In this document: piece after piece, positions 1 to 6,284 of the stretch
Layout: each line of letters starts with the position of its first letter
How positions within the stretch are numbered: the first letter of the stretch is position 1
From: a virus
DNA: 24,185 bases
Strand: one strand, 5' to 3'
IMG/VR virus record: IMGVR_UViG_3300032954_000524
Coordinates: 1 to 24,185 of that record
Made by a program: the position numbers and the translations under genes
The notes under the pieces: generated by a model
The model's input: the letters and a program-made list of their open reading frames with translations, nothing else
Told to the model about the DNA's origin: nothing
Databases searched by the model: none

Positions 1-1
1 C

Positions 2-439
2 GTGATGCCGGGGAATGCGACAAATACCGTGTTGCTGTATGCAGTGAGGGTAAGCTGTCTGCAAACCACGGCCGGCCAGGTCACGCTTTATTTGATTAAG
101 CGTTCCAGTGCAGACAGCAGCGGCACGCCGGTATCGATGACGGCGGTTGCGCAAGACAGCAACTCAACCGCAGCGTCGAGCGCGCCTGTTACTTACACCG
201 CCAACCCTACCACCGGCTCGGCAGTGGGTAATGTGGATGTGTATAGCTTCGGGTGCATGGCTGCGGCGACAACGAGCCCGAACGATATTTACATCTCGCC
301 GGCCGACTGGCGCATGAAGCCGATCGTGCTGCGGGGGACGGCGCAACAGGTTGCCGTGAACCTGAACGGCGTGACGGTGACGGGCGGGGCTTTCACTGTT
401 ACTTTCGATTGGATTGAAACGAAGACGATCACACCATGA
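2..439 (+). CDS. Structural-region hypothetical protein, probably 5' partial
   Basis: The frame is open from the window edge, so the visible GTG/ATG at 2-7 may be internal. The 145 residues are rich in Thr, Ser, Val and Gly and alternate in the manner of beta-strands, for example around VTLYLIKRS and VAVNLNGVTVTGGAFTVTFDWIETK near the C-terminus. I see no catalytic motif, signal peptide or membrane segment in the visible part. The stop overlaps the next start as ATGA (436-439), which argues for translational coupling with the following secreted beta-rich protein. A role in the virion, such as a tail or baseplate accessory, is an inference from composition and position. I do not recognise the family. 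Confidence 0.6.
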   Translation: MMPGNATNTVLLYAVRVSCLQTTAGQVTLYLIKRSSADSSGTPVSMTAVAQDSNSTAASSAPVTYTANPTTGSAVGNVDVYSFGCMAAATTSPNDIYISPADWRMKPIVLRGTAQQVAVNLNGVTVTGGAFTVTFDWIETKTITP

Positions 440-1245
440 GATTGAGAATCAGATTGGGGATCAGACTTTTTCTGTTTTTCCTTGTCTGCAACGCGCTCGC
501 TTTCGGCGCGCTGGCGATTGATGTGACCAGCACCAAAGACAACACGGCCGGCCACTTCTCGCCCTTCTCATTAACGAGCAATGCGTTCACTACGGCGAAC
601 GCGACGGAGCTGCTGGTTGTATTTTTAGGTGCCGGGCAAGCTGGAACCGGGGGAATGCCTGATTTACCCGATGGTGTAATCACAGGGTCGGTTTCAGGGG
701 CGGGTTTGACTTGGCAACTTGCCGTGCGGACCAATGTGCAAGGCGGAACGGCCGAAATTTGGTATGCGCTTGCAACCACCATCCTCACTTCACAAACGGT
801 GACAGCAACGTTGACCGTAACAGGCGGGACTTTCAATCAGATCAGGGGGGTTTCAATCACTCTGGTTTCGTTTACCGGCGCGAGCACTTCAACCGGAATC
901 GGAGCTACGGGAACAGGGAACGCGGCGACGGGTGCGCCGACTGCGAATTTGACCACTACGCAGAATAATTCCTGGGTTTTTGGGGTGGGAGTTGACTGGT
1001 CTAACGACACGGCGCGCACGGTCGGATCTGGACAGACGATTGTGCATCAGGATGTTGACTCAACGAATGGTATTACGATTTGGGCGCAGCGCCAGAACAG
1101 CACGACCCCTGCGAGCGGCACGAGCGTCACGATTAATGATACTGCTCCCACTACGGATGAGTGGAATTTAAGCCTTGCTGAAATTCTGCCATTTACTCCT
1201 AAGGGCTTATCCAAAAGTAAAAAAATTGAGAGGTTGAGTCCATGA
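436..1245 (+). CDS. Secreted beta-sandwich-like protein with signal peptide
   Basis: This is a 269-residue protein with a clear Sec-type leader: arginines at residues 2-10, a hydrophobic core (LFLFFLVCNALAFGALA), then a polar mature region. The body is a run of Thr/Gly/Val-rich strands, with segments such as WYALATTILTSQTVTATLTVTGG and NNSWVFGVGVDWSN that resemble a single jelly-roll or Ig-like surface domain. No catalytic residues stand out. It starts inside the stop of the preceding gene (ATGA) and ends at a second ATGA with the next gene, so the three are probably one transcript. A signal peptide is unusual for a cytoplasmically assembled tail protein; the product could be exported to the host surface or be a membrane-associated virion protein. 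The exact function is unknown. Confidence 0.65.
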   Translation: MRLRIRLGIRLFLFFLVCNALAFGALAIDVTSTKDNTAGHFSPFSLTSNAFTTANATELLVVFLGAGQAGTGGMPDLPDGVITGSVSGAGLTWQLAVRTNVQGGTAEIWYALATTILTSQTVTATLTVTGGTFNQIRGVSITLVSFTGASTSTGIGATGTGNAATGAPTANLTTTQNNSWVFGVGVDWSNDTARTVGSGQTIVHQDVDSTNGITIWAQRQNSTTPASGTSVTINDTAPTTDEWNLSLAEILPFTPKGLSKSKKIERLSP

Positions 1246-1940
1246 AGAAGGTAATTTTAAGCTTATTCCTTGCGCTTGCCCCATGTGCCTGGCCGCAGGT
1301 CATCAGTGCAACTCTGACGAATCCGGGATCGGCCTACACTTCCGCGCCAGCGGTGACGGCGACGGGAGGCGGGTGCACCTCCGAGCCGACGCTCGTTGCA
1401 ACTATCGATAACAATACGCATGTGGTCAACGGGGTATCGCCGACATTTGCGGGGTCGGGGTGTACATCGGCGCCCAGTCTCGGCTTCAGCGGGGGCGGGG
1501 GAAGCGGGGCTGCGGCGACGGCGGTGTTGCTGCCTTACCGCATTTTCATTCTGTCCAATGTCAATTCACTCACGGGGGCGAGTGTAACCCCTACCCCCGC
1601 ATCGAACAGTTATGTTGCCTGGCAGTTTGCCTGTTACATCCTGGTGCCCAGTTCGCGCGTGCCCTTCGTTGCCGCAAAACTGTTCCCGTTCCCGGGATCG
1701 GCGCAGGTGACTGCGCAAGTCTCGCCGCCCGCCGCGATTGTGAGCGCACTGGCATCGGGGATTATTTCTGAGTACGTGGACTCGGTGCTTGTGCCAGTGA
1801 GCACGGTTACGGCGACGATTGAAGGCCTTCTCGTGCAGGCGTGCACCAACGCCCAGGTTAATTTTTCAGCCTGGAACCCATGGTCATTCTATGGCACCAG
1901 TTACAACGGCTCGACCTGGACCGTGGTTACAATTCCTTAA
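1242..1940 (+). CDS. Secreted protein with YTSAP/GGGG repeats
   Basis: This is a 232-residue protein with an N-terminal signal peptide (Lys-Lys, then VILSLFLALAPCAW, probable cleavage near PQ). Two copies of a repeat follow: GSAYTSAPAVTATGGG near residue 30 and GSGCTSAPSLGFSGGG near residue 72. This is like the GSGYTSAPTVTFSGGGG repeats common in phage fibre and bacterial adhesin-type proteins. The C-terminal 130 residues look like a separate beta-rich domain ending in Trp/Tyr-rich strands (WNPWSFYGTSYNGSTW). The gene is translationally coupled to the one before it (ATGA at 1242-1245). A host-surface or receptor-interaction role is inferred from the repeat family and location. Confidence 0.65.
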   Translation: MKKVILSLFLALAPCAWPQVISATLTNPGSAYTSAPAVTATGGGCTSEPTLVATIDNNTHVVNGVSPTFAGSGCTSAPSLGFSGGGGSGAAATAVLLPYRIFILSNVNSLTGASVTPTPASNSYVAWQFACYILVPSSRVPFVAAKLFPFPGSAQVTAQVSPPAAIVSALASGIISEYVDSVLVPVSTVTATIEGLLVQACTNAQVNFSAWNPWSFYGTSYNGSTWTVVTIP

Positions 1941-1942
1941 AA

Positions 1943-2746
1943 ATGCGCCTCTACCCTCGCTATCCCCGCCATCTTTTTTACAGTGTTCTGCTGCTGCTCG
2001 CGGCGGGGTTGGGCGTGCTGTGGCGGGCCGTATCGCCCGCCGATGTCCGCGCAAGCAGCATCACGCAGCCTCAGGCGATGCGCGGCACTTTTGCCTCGCG
2101 CCCCGCGACCGGAGCGGTTTACTATTCGACGGATGTGCCGATCATCAGCCAGTGGCAGAATGGCGCCTGGGCCGATTGGGTTTTCGGGAACCCGGTTACG
2201 CTGCCTGCCACTACCTCTTTTTCCTGGCGCAATCAGGGTGGGGCGACGTTGACCACCAACGGGATTATGAGCGTGGCTTTCCCGGCGAGCGGAAGCGATG
2301 AGTACCGCGGGAATGAAGTGGCGCTACCATCGACGCCTTTTACCATTGATGGGTGTTTCACGGTAGCCATGAACTCTGCGCAGTTTGTGAACACCATGGG
2401 GCTGTACGATACGGATGGCACGAAGCTGGTGACCTATGGAGTGAGTCAGTTCTCGGGCGGGGCTCCGGGTGTTTACGTGGGCCACTGGACGAACGTAACC
2501 ACCAGTTCAAGTTTTCCGTTCACAACCGCGACCGCTCTCTCAGCGGGAGGGCAGTATTGCCTGCGCTGGAACGATGATGGATCGGATATCAACCTTTCCT
2601 TGAGTGAGGACGGGGGATTTAGCTGGGCGCTGATGTACAGCGAATCCCGCACAACGTTTCTCACTCCTACAGACATCGGTTGGGGCGGCGATCCGGCAAA
2701 CAACAAACCGGCCGCCCTCACACTGACGAGCTGGCATCAGCATTAG
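1943..2746 (+). CDS. Membrane-anchored, tail-fibre-like protein with lectin-like C-terminus
   Basis: I take the ATG at 1943, three bases after the preceding stop, because the longer frame from 1880 would overlap that gene by 61 bases. The 267-residue product has basic residues, then a membrane segment (residues 11-30, LFYSVLLLLAAGLGVLWRAV). Next comes a SRPATGAVYYSTDV...WQNGAWADW module (residues 52-79) of the kind found in phage tail and receptor-binding proteins. Residues 95-267 look like a jelly-roll or LamG-like carbohydrate-binding domain (DGCFTVAMNS, GQYCLRWNDDGSDINLSLSEDGGFSW). The module assignments are by eye. The anchor again suggests export or membrane association of this gene block. 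Confidence 0.65.
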   Translation: MRLYPRYPRHLFYSVLLLLAAGLGVLWRAVSPADVRASSITQPQAMRGTFASRPATGAVYYSTDVPIISQWQNGAWADWVFGNPVTLPATTSFSWRNQGGATLTTNGIMSVAFPASGSDEYRGNEVALPSTPFTIDGCFTVAMNSAQFVNTMGLYDTDGTKLVTYGVSQFSGGAPGVYVGHWTNVTTSSSFPFTTATALSAGGQYCLRWNDDGSDINLSLSEDGGFSWALMYSESRTTFLTPTDIGWGGDPANNKPAALTLTSWHQH

Positions 2747-2758
2747 GCGGCAGGCGGC

Positions 2759-3313
2759 ATGCGAATCTACCTGGGGAGTGCGAGCGCCGGATTAGGCACG
2801 ATGCAACAGGTGGTCAGTACGATCACTTCAACGGAAAGCGCACGCCCGCAGCTCAACAACCCCGGGAACCTTATCTATGTGGGCCAGGCCGGGGCATCGC
2901 CAAGCTCCTACAGCTTCGTTGGGAGTGACGGCAAGACCTATTATCTGGCGCAATTCGACACGCCTGAAGACGGGGAAGCAGCCCTGGAGAATCAGATCAA
3001 TCTTGACGCGGCGCGCGGCATGACGATTAGCCAGTTCACCCAAAGCTATGCGCCGGCTGGAAGCGGGAATGATCCGGCGTCCTATGCGCAGTACATCGCC
3101 GGAGCGACGGGGTTGAGCGTAGATGATTCGTTGGCGAATGCGCTCAGTACGGGGGCAGGAGCAGGAGCGGGAGCAGGGGCGGCAGATACAGGATTGGATT
3201 TGAGTGCGCTGACAGGAGCGGGAGTGGGGGATGCGGGAGTGAGTGTGGATTACACGCCCTGGATTATGGGTGCGGGGTTAGCGTTGCTGTTTCTGTTTGC
3301 GGCGCGCGCCTGA
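2759..3313 (+). CDS. NNPGN-domain virion lysozyme-like protein with C-terminal membrane segment
   Basis: This is a 184-residue protein. Residues 32-118 contain NNPGNLIYVGQAG, then a Phe-rich segment with FDTPEDGEAALENQI, RGMTISQFTQSYAP and NDPASYAQYIAGATGL. This order of motifs matches the small phage virion domain (NNPGNIR ... F.....G..A......Y ... RG..T....I..WAP....ND...Y) found in PRD1 P5-like and tail-associated peptidoglycan-active proteins. An Ala/Gly linker (GAGAGAGAG, residues 132-140) leads to a C-terminal hydrophobic helix (YTPWIMGAGLALLFLFAARA). The likely role is local cell-wall processing at entry or exit, anchored to a membrane. Enzymatic activity is not proven by any visible catalytic pair. 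Confidence 0.55.
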   Translation: MRIYLGSASAGLGTMQQVVSTITSTESARPQLNNPGNLIYVGQAGASPSSYSFVGSDGKTYYLAQFDTPEDGEAALENQINLDAARGMTISQFTQSYAPAGSGNDPASYAQYIAGATGLSVDDSLANALSTGAGAGAGAGAADTGLDLSALTGAGVGDAGVSVDYTPWIMGAGLALLFLFAARA

Positions 3314-3423
3314 GGTTCCTCCTTTTTTCTTTTTCTTAAAATCTGAACGAAAGGTACTGGTACAGGGGTACGCTTGCGCTTTCTGTGGGGAGAAGCGTAT
3401 AACAGGGCATGAATCGAAAGCCT

Positions 3424-3724
3424 AAGCGAGCCGCAAATTGTGAAGCAGCGTTGTGGTTGAGTGAGCCGAAGTACGAGAAACAGCCCGCCGCCGAAGAATC
3501 TTCGTGAATCCCGAGTAAATCGTGACATATGAACTTGCGAGAAAACTGAATGAGCCGAGATCGGAGAAGCAGCATTTGTGCCGAGTGAGCCGCAAGCCAA
3601 GAATCCTCGCAATCTCGGAGCGAATCGCCCTTGACGAACCAGCGAAATAGAATGAACCGAAAAGGATGAACCTGCGAAGGATCAGAGTTGAGCCGTAAGT
3701 TACGAACTATCGACTTGAAGGAGC
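3424..3724 (+). repeat. TIGR-like dual-spacer array, upstream of tas
   Basis: Nine imperfect tandem units of about 35 nt fill most of the gap before the Tas-like gene. Each unit is a 10-nt edge repeat (consensus GAGYGAGCCG), an 8-nt variable segment A, a 9-nt loop repeat (consensus GAANCNGCG) and an 8-nt variable segment B. Loop repeats start at 3442, 3477, 3496, 3531, 3566, 3601, 3636, 3668 and 3704. A segments: caaattgt, aagtacga, ccgccgaa, tgacatat, agatcgga, caagccaa, cccttgac, aaaaggat, taagttac. B segments: ttgtggtt, (missing), tgaatccc, agaaaact, tttgtgcc, caatctcg, aaata, aaggatca, acttgaag. Degenerate units may extend back to about 3345. The array ends in GAGC followed by GTTTT. The period is not a multiple of three, so it is not coding. 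The layout matches TIGR arrays, whose tigRNAs are about 36 nt with two spacers. Confidence 0.85.
3718..3723 (+). promoter_or_regulatory. Candidate ribosome binding site of tas, inside the array's last edge
   Basis: AAGGAG lies 13 nt before the ATG at 3737. It is made from the end of the last B segment and the terminal edge repeat of the upstream array. If used, guide processing at this edge would cut the mRNA leader of the tas gene, which could couple array processing to tas expression. The spacing is longer than ideal. Confidence 0.35.
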
Positions 3725-3736
3725 GTTTTAAGAATC

Positions 3737-4816
3737 ATGTCCAAAGAACCAGAAAATCCCAACCCCAACCCTAACCCTGACCCCAATCCCAAGCCGCCAA
3801 AATCCCAGAAGCCGCTGCGGAAACCGCGCGAGCCAAAGCCGCCGCAGCCGCCGCTGCCGCCGTTGCCGCTGCCTCCTGGTGAACTCTTCATCCCCATCTC
3901 GAAAGCTTCCCGCGATCTGTCCCACGCTAAAAAAATGTCTATCGCCGAAGTCCGTTACGCGGTGGATCTCTATTATCAGATTCAAACCTTCCGCCAGGCC
4001 GCAGGGTTGCAGGTGCGCGCAGCGGATAAAGCTCAAACCCCCGGCCCCGAGCCCAGCGACTTTTTGTTGTGGACATTCAGCACCATGAAGACCGTCGAGG
4101 ATACCATCAAGCGCGCGCTCGATCGCTGGACGGACGATCAAATCGTGGGCCGGTGGGCTAAATCCATCGTGGGCATCGGACCCGTGATCTCGGCCGGGTT
4201 GCTGGCGCGCATCGATATGGGGATCGCGCTGCACGCCGGGCACATTTTCAAATTCGCCGGCCTGGACCCGTCAAGCAAGTGGGAGAAGGGCAAGAAACGC
4301 CCCTGGAATGCGGCGCTGAAGCGTCTCTGCTGGCTCATTGGTCAGAGCTTCATGAAAAACCGGAATCGCGAGGGCGACGTTTATGGGCACATTTACGCTG
4401 AGCGCAAGCAGTACGAGACCACGAAAAACGCCCTGGGCGATTACGCTGCACAGGCCCGGGAGAAGCTTGCCAATTTCAAAATTGGCAAGGACACCGAAGC
4501 ATGGGCGTGGTACTCGGGATGCTTTCCTGGGATCATCCTGGCCGATTGGATGAGCCTTGAGGAAACCGAGCGCGCCCGCCGCGTGAAAGAGATGCGCGGG
4601 CAGCCGGGATCGGGAGTGGAAATGCTCCCGCCAGCCAGAATCGAGCTGCGCGCTGAAAGATATGCGGTGAAGATGTTTTTGAGCCACTGGCACGCGGTCG
4701 CGTTCGAGGTGAGGTATCAGAAAAAGGCACCGCGGCCCTGGATTATCGAGTTCGGCGGGCATGTGGATATGATAGAGCCGCCGAATTGGCCCATGACAGT
4801 AGACAAGCCGTTCTAG
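3737..4816 (+). CDS. tas: TasA-like Nop/IS110-domain protein of a TIGR-Tas system
   Basis: This is a 359-residue protein. Residues 1-50 are a Pro/Asn/Lys-rich disordered tail. Residues 52-140 are helical. Residues 144-160 (VGIGPVISAGLLARID) form a helix-hairpin-helix followed by HIFKFAGLDPSSKWEKGKKRPWNAALKRLCW (169-199), the signature of the C-terminal domain of IS110 transposases. That domain is related to the Nop fold of box C/D RNP proteins. A C-terminal conserved-looking segment follows (LSHWHAVAFEV ... PPNWP, 315-352). The IS110 N-terminal DEDD/RuvC domain is absent and no HNH motif is seen, so it fits the nuclease-less TasA type. Both flanks carry dual-spacer arrays in the same orientation, which strongly favours an RNA-guided Tas protein over a transposase. 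It is expected to bind tigRNAs and pair them to both strands of a DNA target. Databases may label it transposase. Confidence 0.8.
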   Translation: MSKEPENPNPNPNPDPNPKPPKSQKPLRKPREPKPPQPPLPPLPLPPGELFIPISKASRDLSHAKKMSIAEVRYAVDLYYQIQTFRQAAGLQVRAADKAQTPGPEPSDFLLWTFSTMKTVEDTIKRALDRWTDDQIVGRWAKSIVGIGPVISAGLLARIDMGIALHAGHIFKFAGLDPSSKWEKGKKRPWNAALKRLCWLIGQSFMKNRNREGDVYGHIYAERKQYETTKNALGDYAAQAREKLANFKIGKDTEAWAWYSGCFPGIILADWMSLEETERARRVKEMRGQPGSGVEMLPPARIELRAERYAVKMFLSHWHAVAFEVRYQKKAPRPWIIEFGGHVDMIEPPNWPMTVDKPF

Positions 4817-4986
4817 AGGAAACAGCGAAATCTGTGAGCGAGCCGAAGTTGAAGAATCTGCGTATGAACGAGAGCGAGCCGTACATTCTGAATCAGCGTA
4901 CAACGAGAGCGAGCCGTACCTGTGGAACCAGCGCGCCACTTGAGAGTGAGCCGTAGGTGACGAACCCGCGTACTTCAGGAGCGAGC
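4805..4986 (+). repeat. TIGR-like dual-spacer array, downstream of tas
   Basis: Five units of 35-37 nt have the same edge and loop repeats as the upstream array and are better conserved. Loop repeats: GAAACAGCG (4819), GAATCTGCG (4854), GAATCAGCG (4890), GAACCAGCG (4925), GAACCCGCG (4962). Edge repeats GAGY+GAGCCG begin at 4836, 4872, 4907 and 4944; a terminal GAGCGAGC (4979-4986) runs into a T-run. A segments: ttctagag, aagttgaa, tacattct, tacctgtg, taggtgac. B segments: aaatctgt, tatgaacga, tacaacga, cgccacttga, tacttcag. The first unit starts inside the tas coding sequence: its AAGCCG encodes Lys-Pro and its first A segment contains the stop codon. Most variable segments are exactly 8 nt. 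Confidence 0.87.
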
Positions 4987-4996
4987 TTTTTCTCTC

Positions 4997-5087
4997 TTCC
5001 CCTGCCCTACTCGCCGTTCCAAATGTCGCCTAAGTGCCAAAGAGCGGCGTAGTCGCGGGGAAAGGAGCAGGGGAAAGGGGGTTTTTT
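4997..5087 (+). terminator. Long imperfect hairpin with T-run after the array
   Basis: TTCCCCTGC (4997-5005) pairs with GCAGGGGAA (5067-5075). Inside it, CTA (5007-5009) and CGCCG (5012-5016) pair with CGGCG (5045-5049) and TAG (5050-5052). A G-run and six T residues (5082-5087) follow. This can end the tas-array transcript; the large internal loop also allows a structured RNA. No coding frame is supported in 4987-5172. Confidence 0.5.
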
Positions 5088-5113
5088 GGGGTTGTGGGAG
5101 GGCGAATGTCGTG

Positions 5114-5141
5114 TTAGCATTCATTTGTGCGACTTTAGATT
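5114..5141 (+). promoter_or_regulatory. Weak candidate promoter before the Ig-like gene
   Basis: TTAGCA (5114-5119) and TAGATT (5136-5141) are spaced by 16 nt, each matching sigma-70 hexamers at 4 of 6 positions. It lies after the probable terminator and before the strong ribosome binding site at about 5162, which is where a new promoter would be needed. Confidence 0.25.
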
Positions 5142-5172
5142 GTAGTGCAGCAGTGCAGAAAAGGAGGAGTAA

Positions 5173-5487
5173 ATGCAGGCTTTTTCAGTCCCCCTCGGGG
5201 GATCTAAGACGGTTACGGCCGCTCCAGAAGACGCAGCCGGCAACCCTGGCGGGATGGCCGCAGGGAACGTGCCCACATGGAAGCTTCATGATGGCTCGAC
5301 CGCGGGCATTGTGAGTATCACCCCTTCAACCGATGGGCTCTCAGCGGTGGTGCAATCCACAGGCGGGCCGGGCAGCGTGGAGATCGACGTTACCGGGCTC
5401 AATTCGGCGGGTCAGGGATTCACTTCGACGTTTGAAGTGGATGTGCAACAGGCCCCCGCAACGCAGTTCGTTTTCAGCGCATCGTAA
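5173..5487 (+). CDS. Small Ig-like (Big_2-type) domain protein
   Basis: This is a 104-residue protein with a strong ribosome binding site (AAGGAGGA about 6 nt before the ATG). The strand pattern (WKLHDGSTAGIVSITPSTDGLSAVVQSTGGPGSVEIDVTG cut by turns) is typical of bacterial Ig-like group 2 domains, which bind as decoration or spacer modules on phage virions. There is no signal peptide, unlike the beta-rich proteins at 436-2746, so it would stay cytoplasmic until assembly. It is isolated by the hairpin upstream and is followed 48 nt later by the recombinase. A virion decoration or fibre accessory role is inferred from fold type only. Confidence 0.6.
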   Translation: MQAFSVPLGGSKTVTAAPEDAAGNPGGMAAGNVPTWKLHDGSTAGIVSITPSTDGLSAVVQSTGGPGSVEIDVTGLNSAGQGFTSTFEVDVQQAPATQFVFSAS

Positions 5488-5535
5488 ACCGATAAACCCG
5501 ATACCGGCTTTTCTATAAACCGTGAGGCGCCCGCT

Positions 5536-6219
5536 GTGAGCAAATCTTTCATTCGCGCCGTTGTCACCGCCGCCCGCCGCGAGCGCCTCACTTATGCTGC
5601 TTTTAACGAAGCCTGCAAACTCGCCCGCAAGCAGCTCCGCTTAACCCGGCCGCGCACTCCGCACCGCCTCCCCCAACTCATTCCCCCCGACGCCCTCGCC
5701 CGGTTCTACACTACGATCGATCGCGCCGGCAATCTCCAACATCAAATCATGCTGCGCCTGCTCTTTTACACGGCGATCCGCATATCCGAACTCTGCAACA
5801 TCGAAACCGGCCACGTTTCCCTGGAAGAGTGCAAAATCTTCATCGAACAAGGCAAAGGAGCGAAAGACCGTTACATCCTCTTCCCCGAATCCTTCCGCTT
5901 GCCCCTCACCGCCCACATGCGCGCCAACCCCCGCAACCGTTACCTGTTCGAGTCCAATCGCCGGTCCCGCTATTCCGAGCGCCAGGTGCAGCGCATCGTG
6001 AAGGATTACGCGCGTGAAGCCGAGATCCCGGTGAACGTTCACCCGCACCTGTTCCGGCACCAGTGTTTGAGCTTTTTAACGCGCGCCGGATTGAGCGATG
6101 CCCAGATCCAGCTTATCAGCGGGCACGCAAGCAAGAAATCTCTCGAAGTGTACCAGCATTTGACGCTGGAGGATGTGGCGGAAGATTACCAGGCGGCGAT
6201 GAGAAGGATAGGTGTGTGA
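5536..6219 (+). CDS. int: Tyrosine recombinase (phage integrase), short form
   Basis: This 227-residue site-specific recombinase of the lambda-integrase/XerD family starts with GTG. The catalytic set is complete: Arg82 in TAIRISEL, the beta-hairpin lysine in GKGAKDR (106-112), HLFR (His171, Arg174), His197 in SGH and the nucleophile Tyr206 in VYQHL. The N-terminal DNA-binding part is only about 50 residues, shorter than in usual integrases of about 300 residues, and there is no obvious arm-binding domain, so it may resemble Xer-like or integron-type enzymes. It would catalyse phage integration and excision, or possibly resolve dimers. I could not identify an attachment site; no tRNA gene is seen nearby. 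Confidence 0.88.
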   Translation: MSKSFIRAVVTAARRERLTYAAFNEACKLARKQLRLTRPRTPHRLPQLIPPDALARFYTTIDRAGNLQHQIMLRLLFYTAIRISELCNIETGHVSLEECKIFIEQGKGAKDRYILFPESFRLPLTAHMRANPRNRYLFESNRRSRYSERQVQRIVKDYAREAEIPVNVHPHLFRHQCLSFLTRAGLSDAQIQLISGHASKKSLEVYQHLTLEDVAEDYQAAMRRIGV

Positions 6220-6248
6220 AAGGGGCACACATGAGGCAATAGGTGATA

Positions 6249-6277
6249 TTGACTTTCCGCCAACGCTGAGATACATT
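6249..6277 (+). promoter_or_regulatory. Candidate promoter giving a leaderless transcript
   Basis: TTGACT (6249-6254) and TACATT (6272-6277) are separated by 17 nt. The expected start of transcription is about 6284, directly at the ATG at 6285, and no ribosome binding site is present between them. Confidence 0.45.
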
Positions 6278-6284
6278 TCCAACC

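Noticed and set aside
1880-1942. Longer start of the membrane-anchored protein
   Set aside because: It would lie inside the preceding gene; the ATG at 1943 directly precedes a proper membrane-anchor segment.
3250-3612. Minus-strand frames across the upstream array
   Set aside because: The array period is 35 nt, which is not a multiple of three, and the predicted products show no protein-like pattern.
3737-4816. IS110-type insertion sequence
   Set aside because: The N-terminal DEDD/RuvC catalytic domain of IS110 transposases is missing. The flanks are ordered dual-repeat arrays rather than element ends.
4271-4939. Minus-strand open frame of 222 codons
   Set aside because: It is a shadow of the tas gene and crosses the array; its product is compositionally odd and has no recognisable domain.
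3424-4986. CRISPR array
   Set aside because: There is no single repeat of 23-50 nt with 25-45-nt spacers. Two different short repeats alternate with 8-nt segments, and no Cas gene is present.
5522-5536. Upstream GTG as integrase start
   Set aside because: It is out of frame and meets a TGA after five codons.
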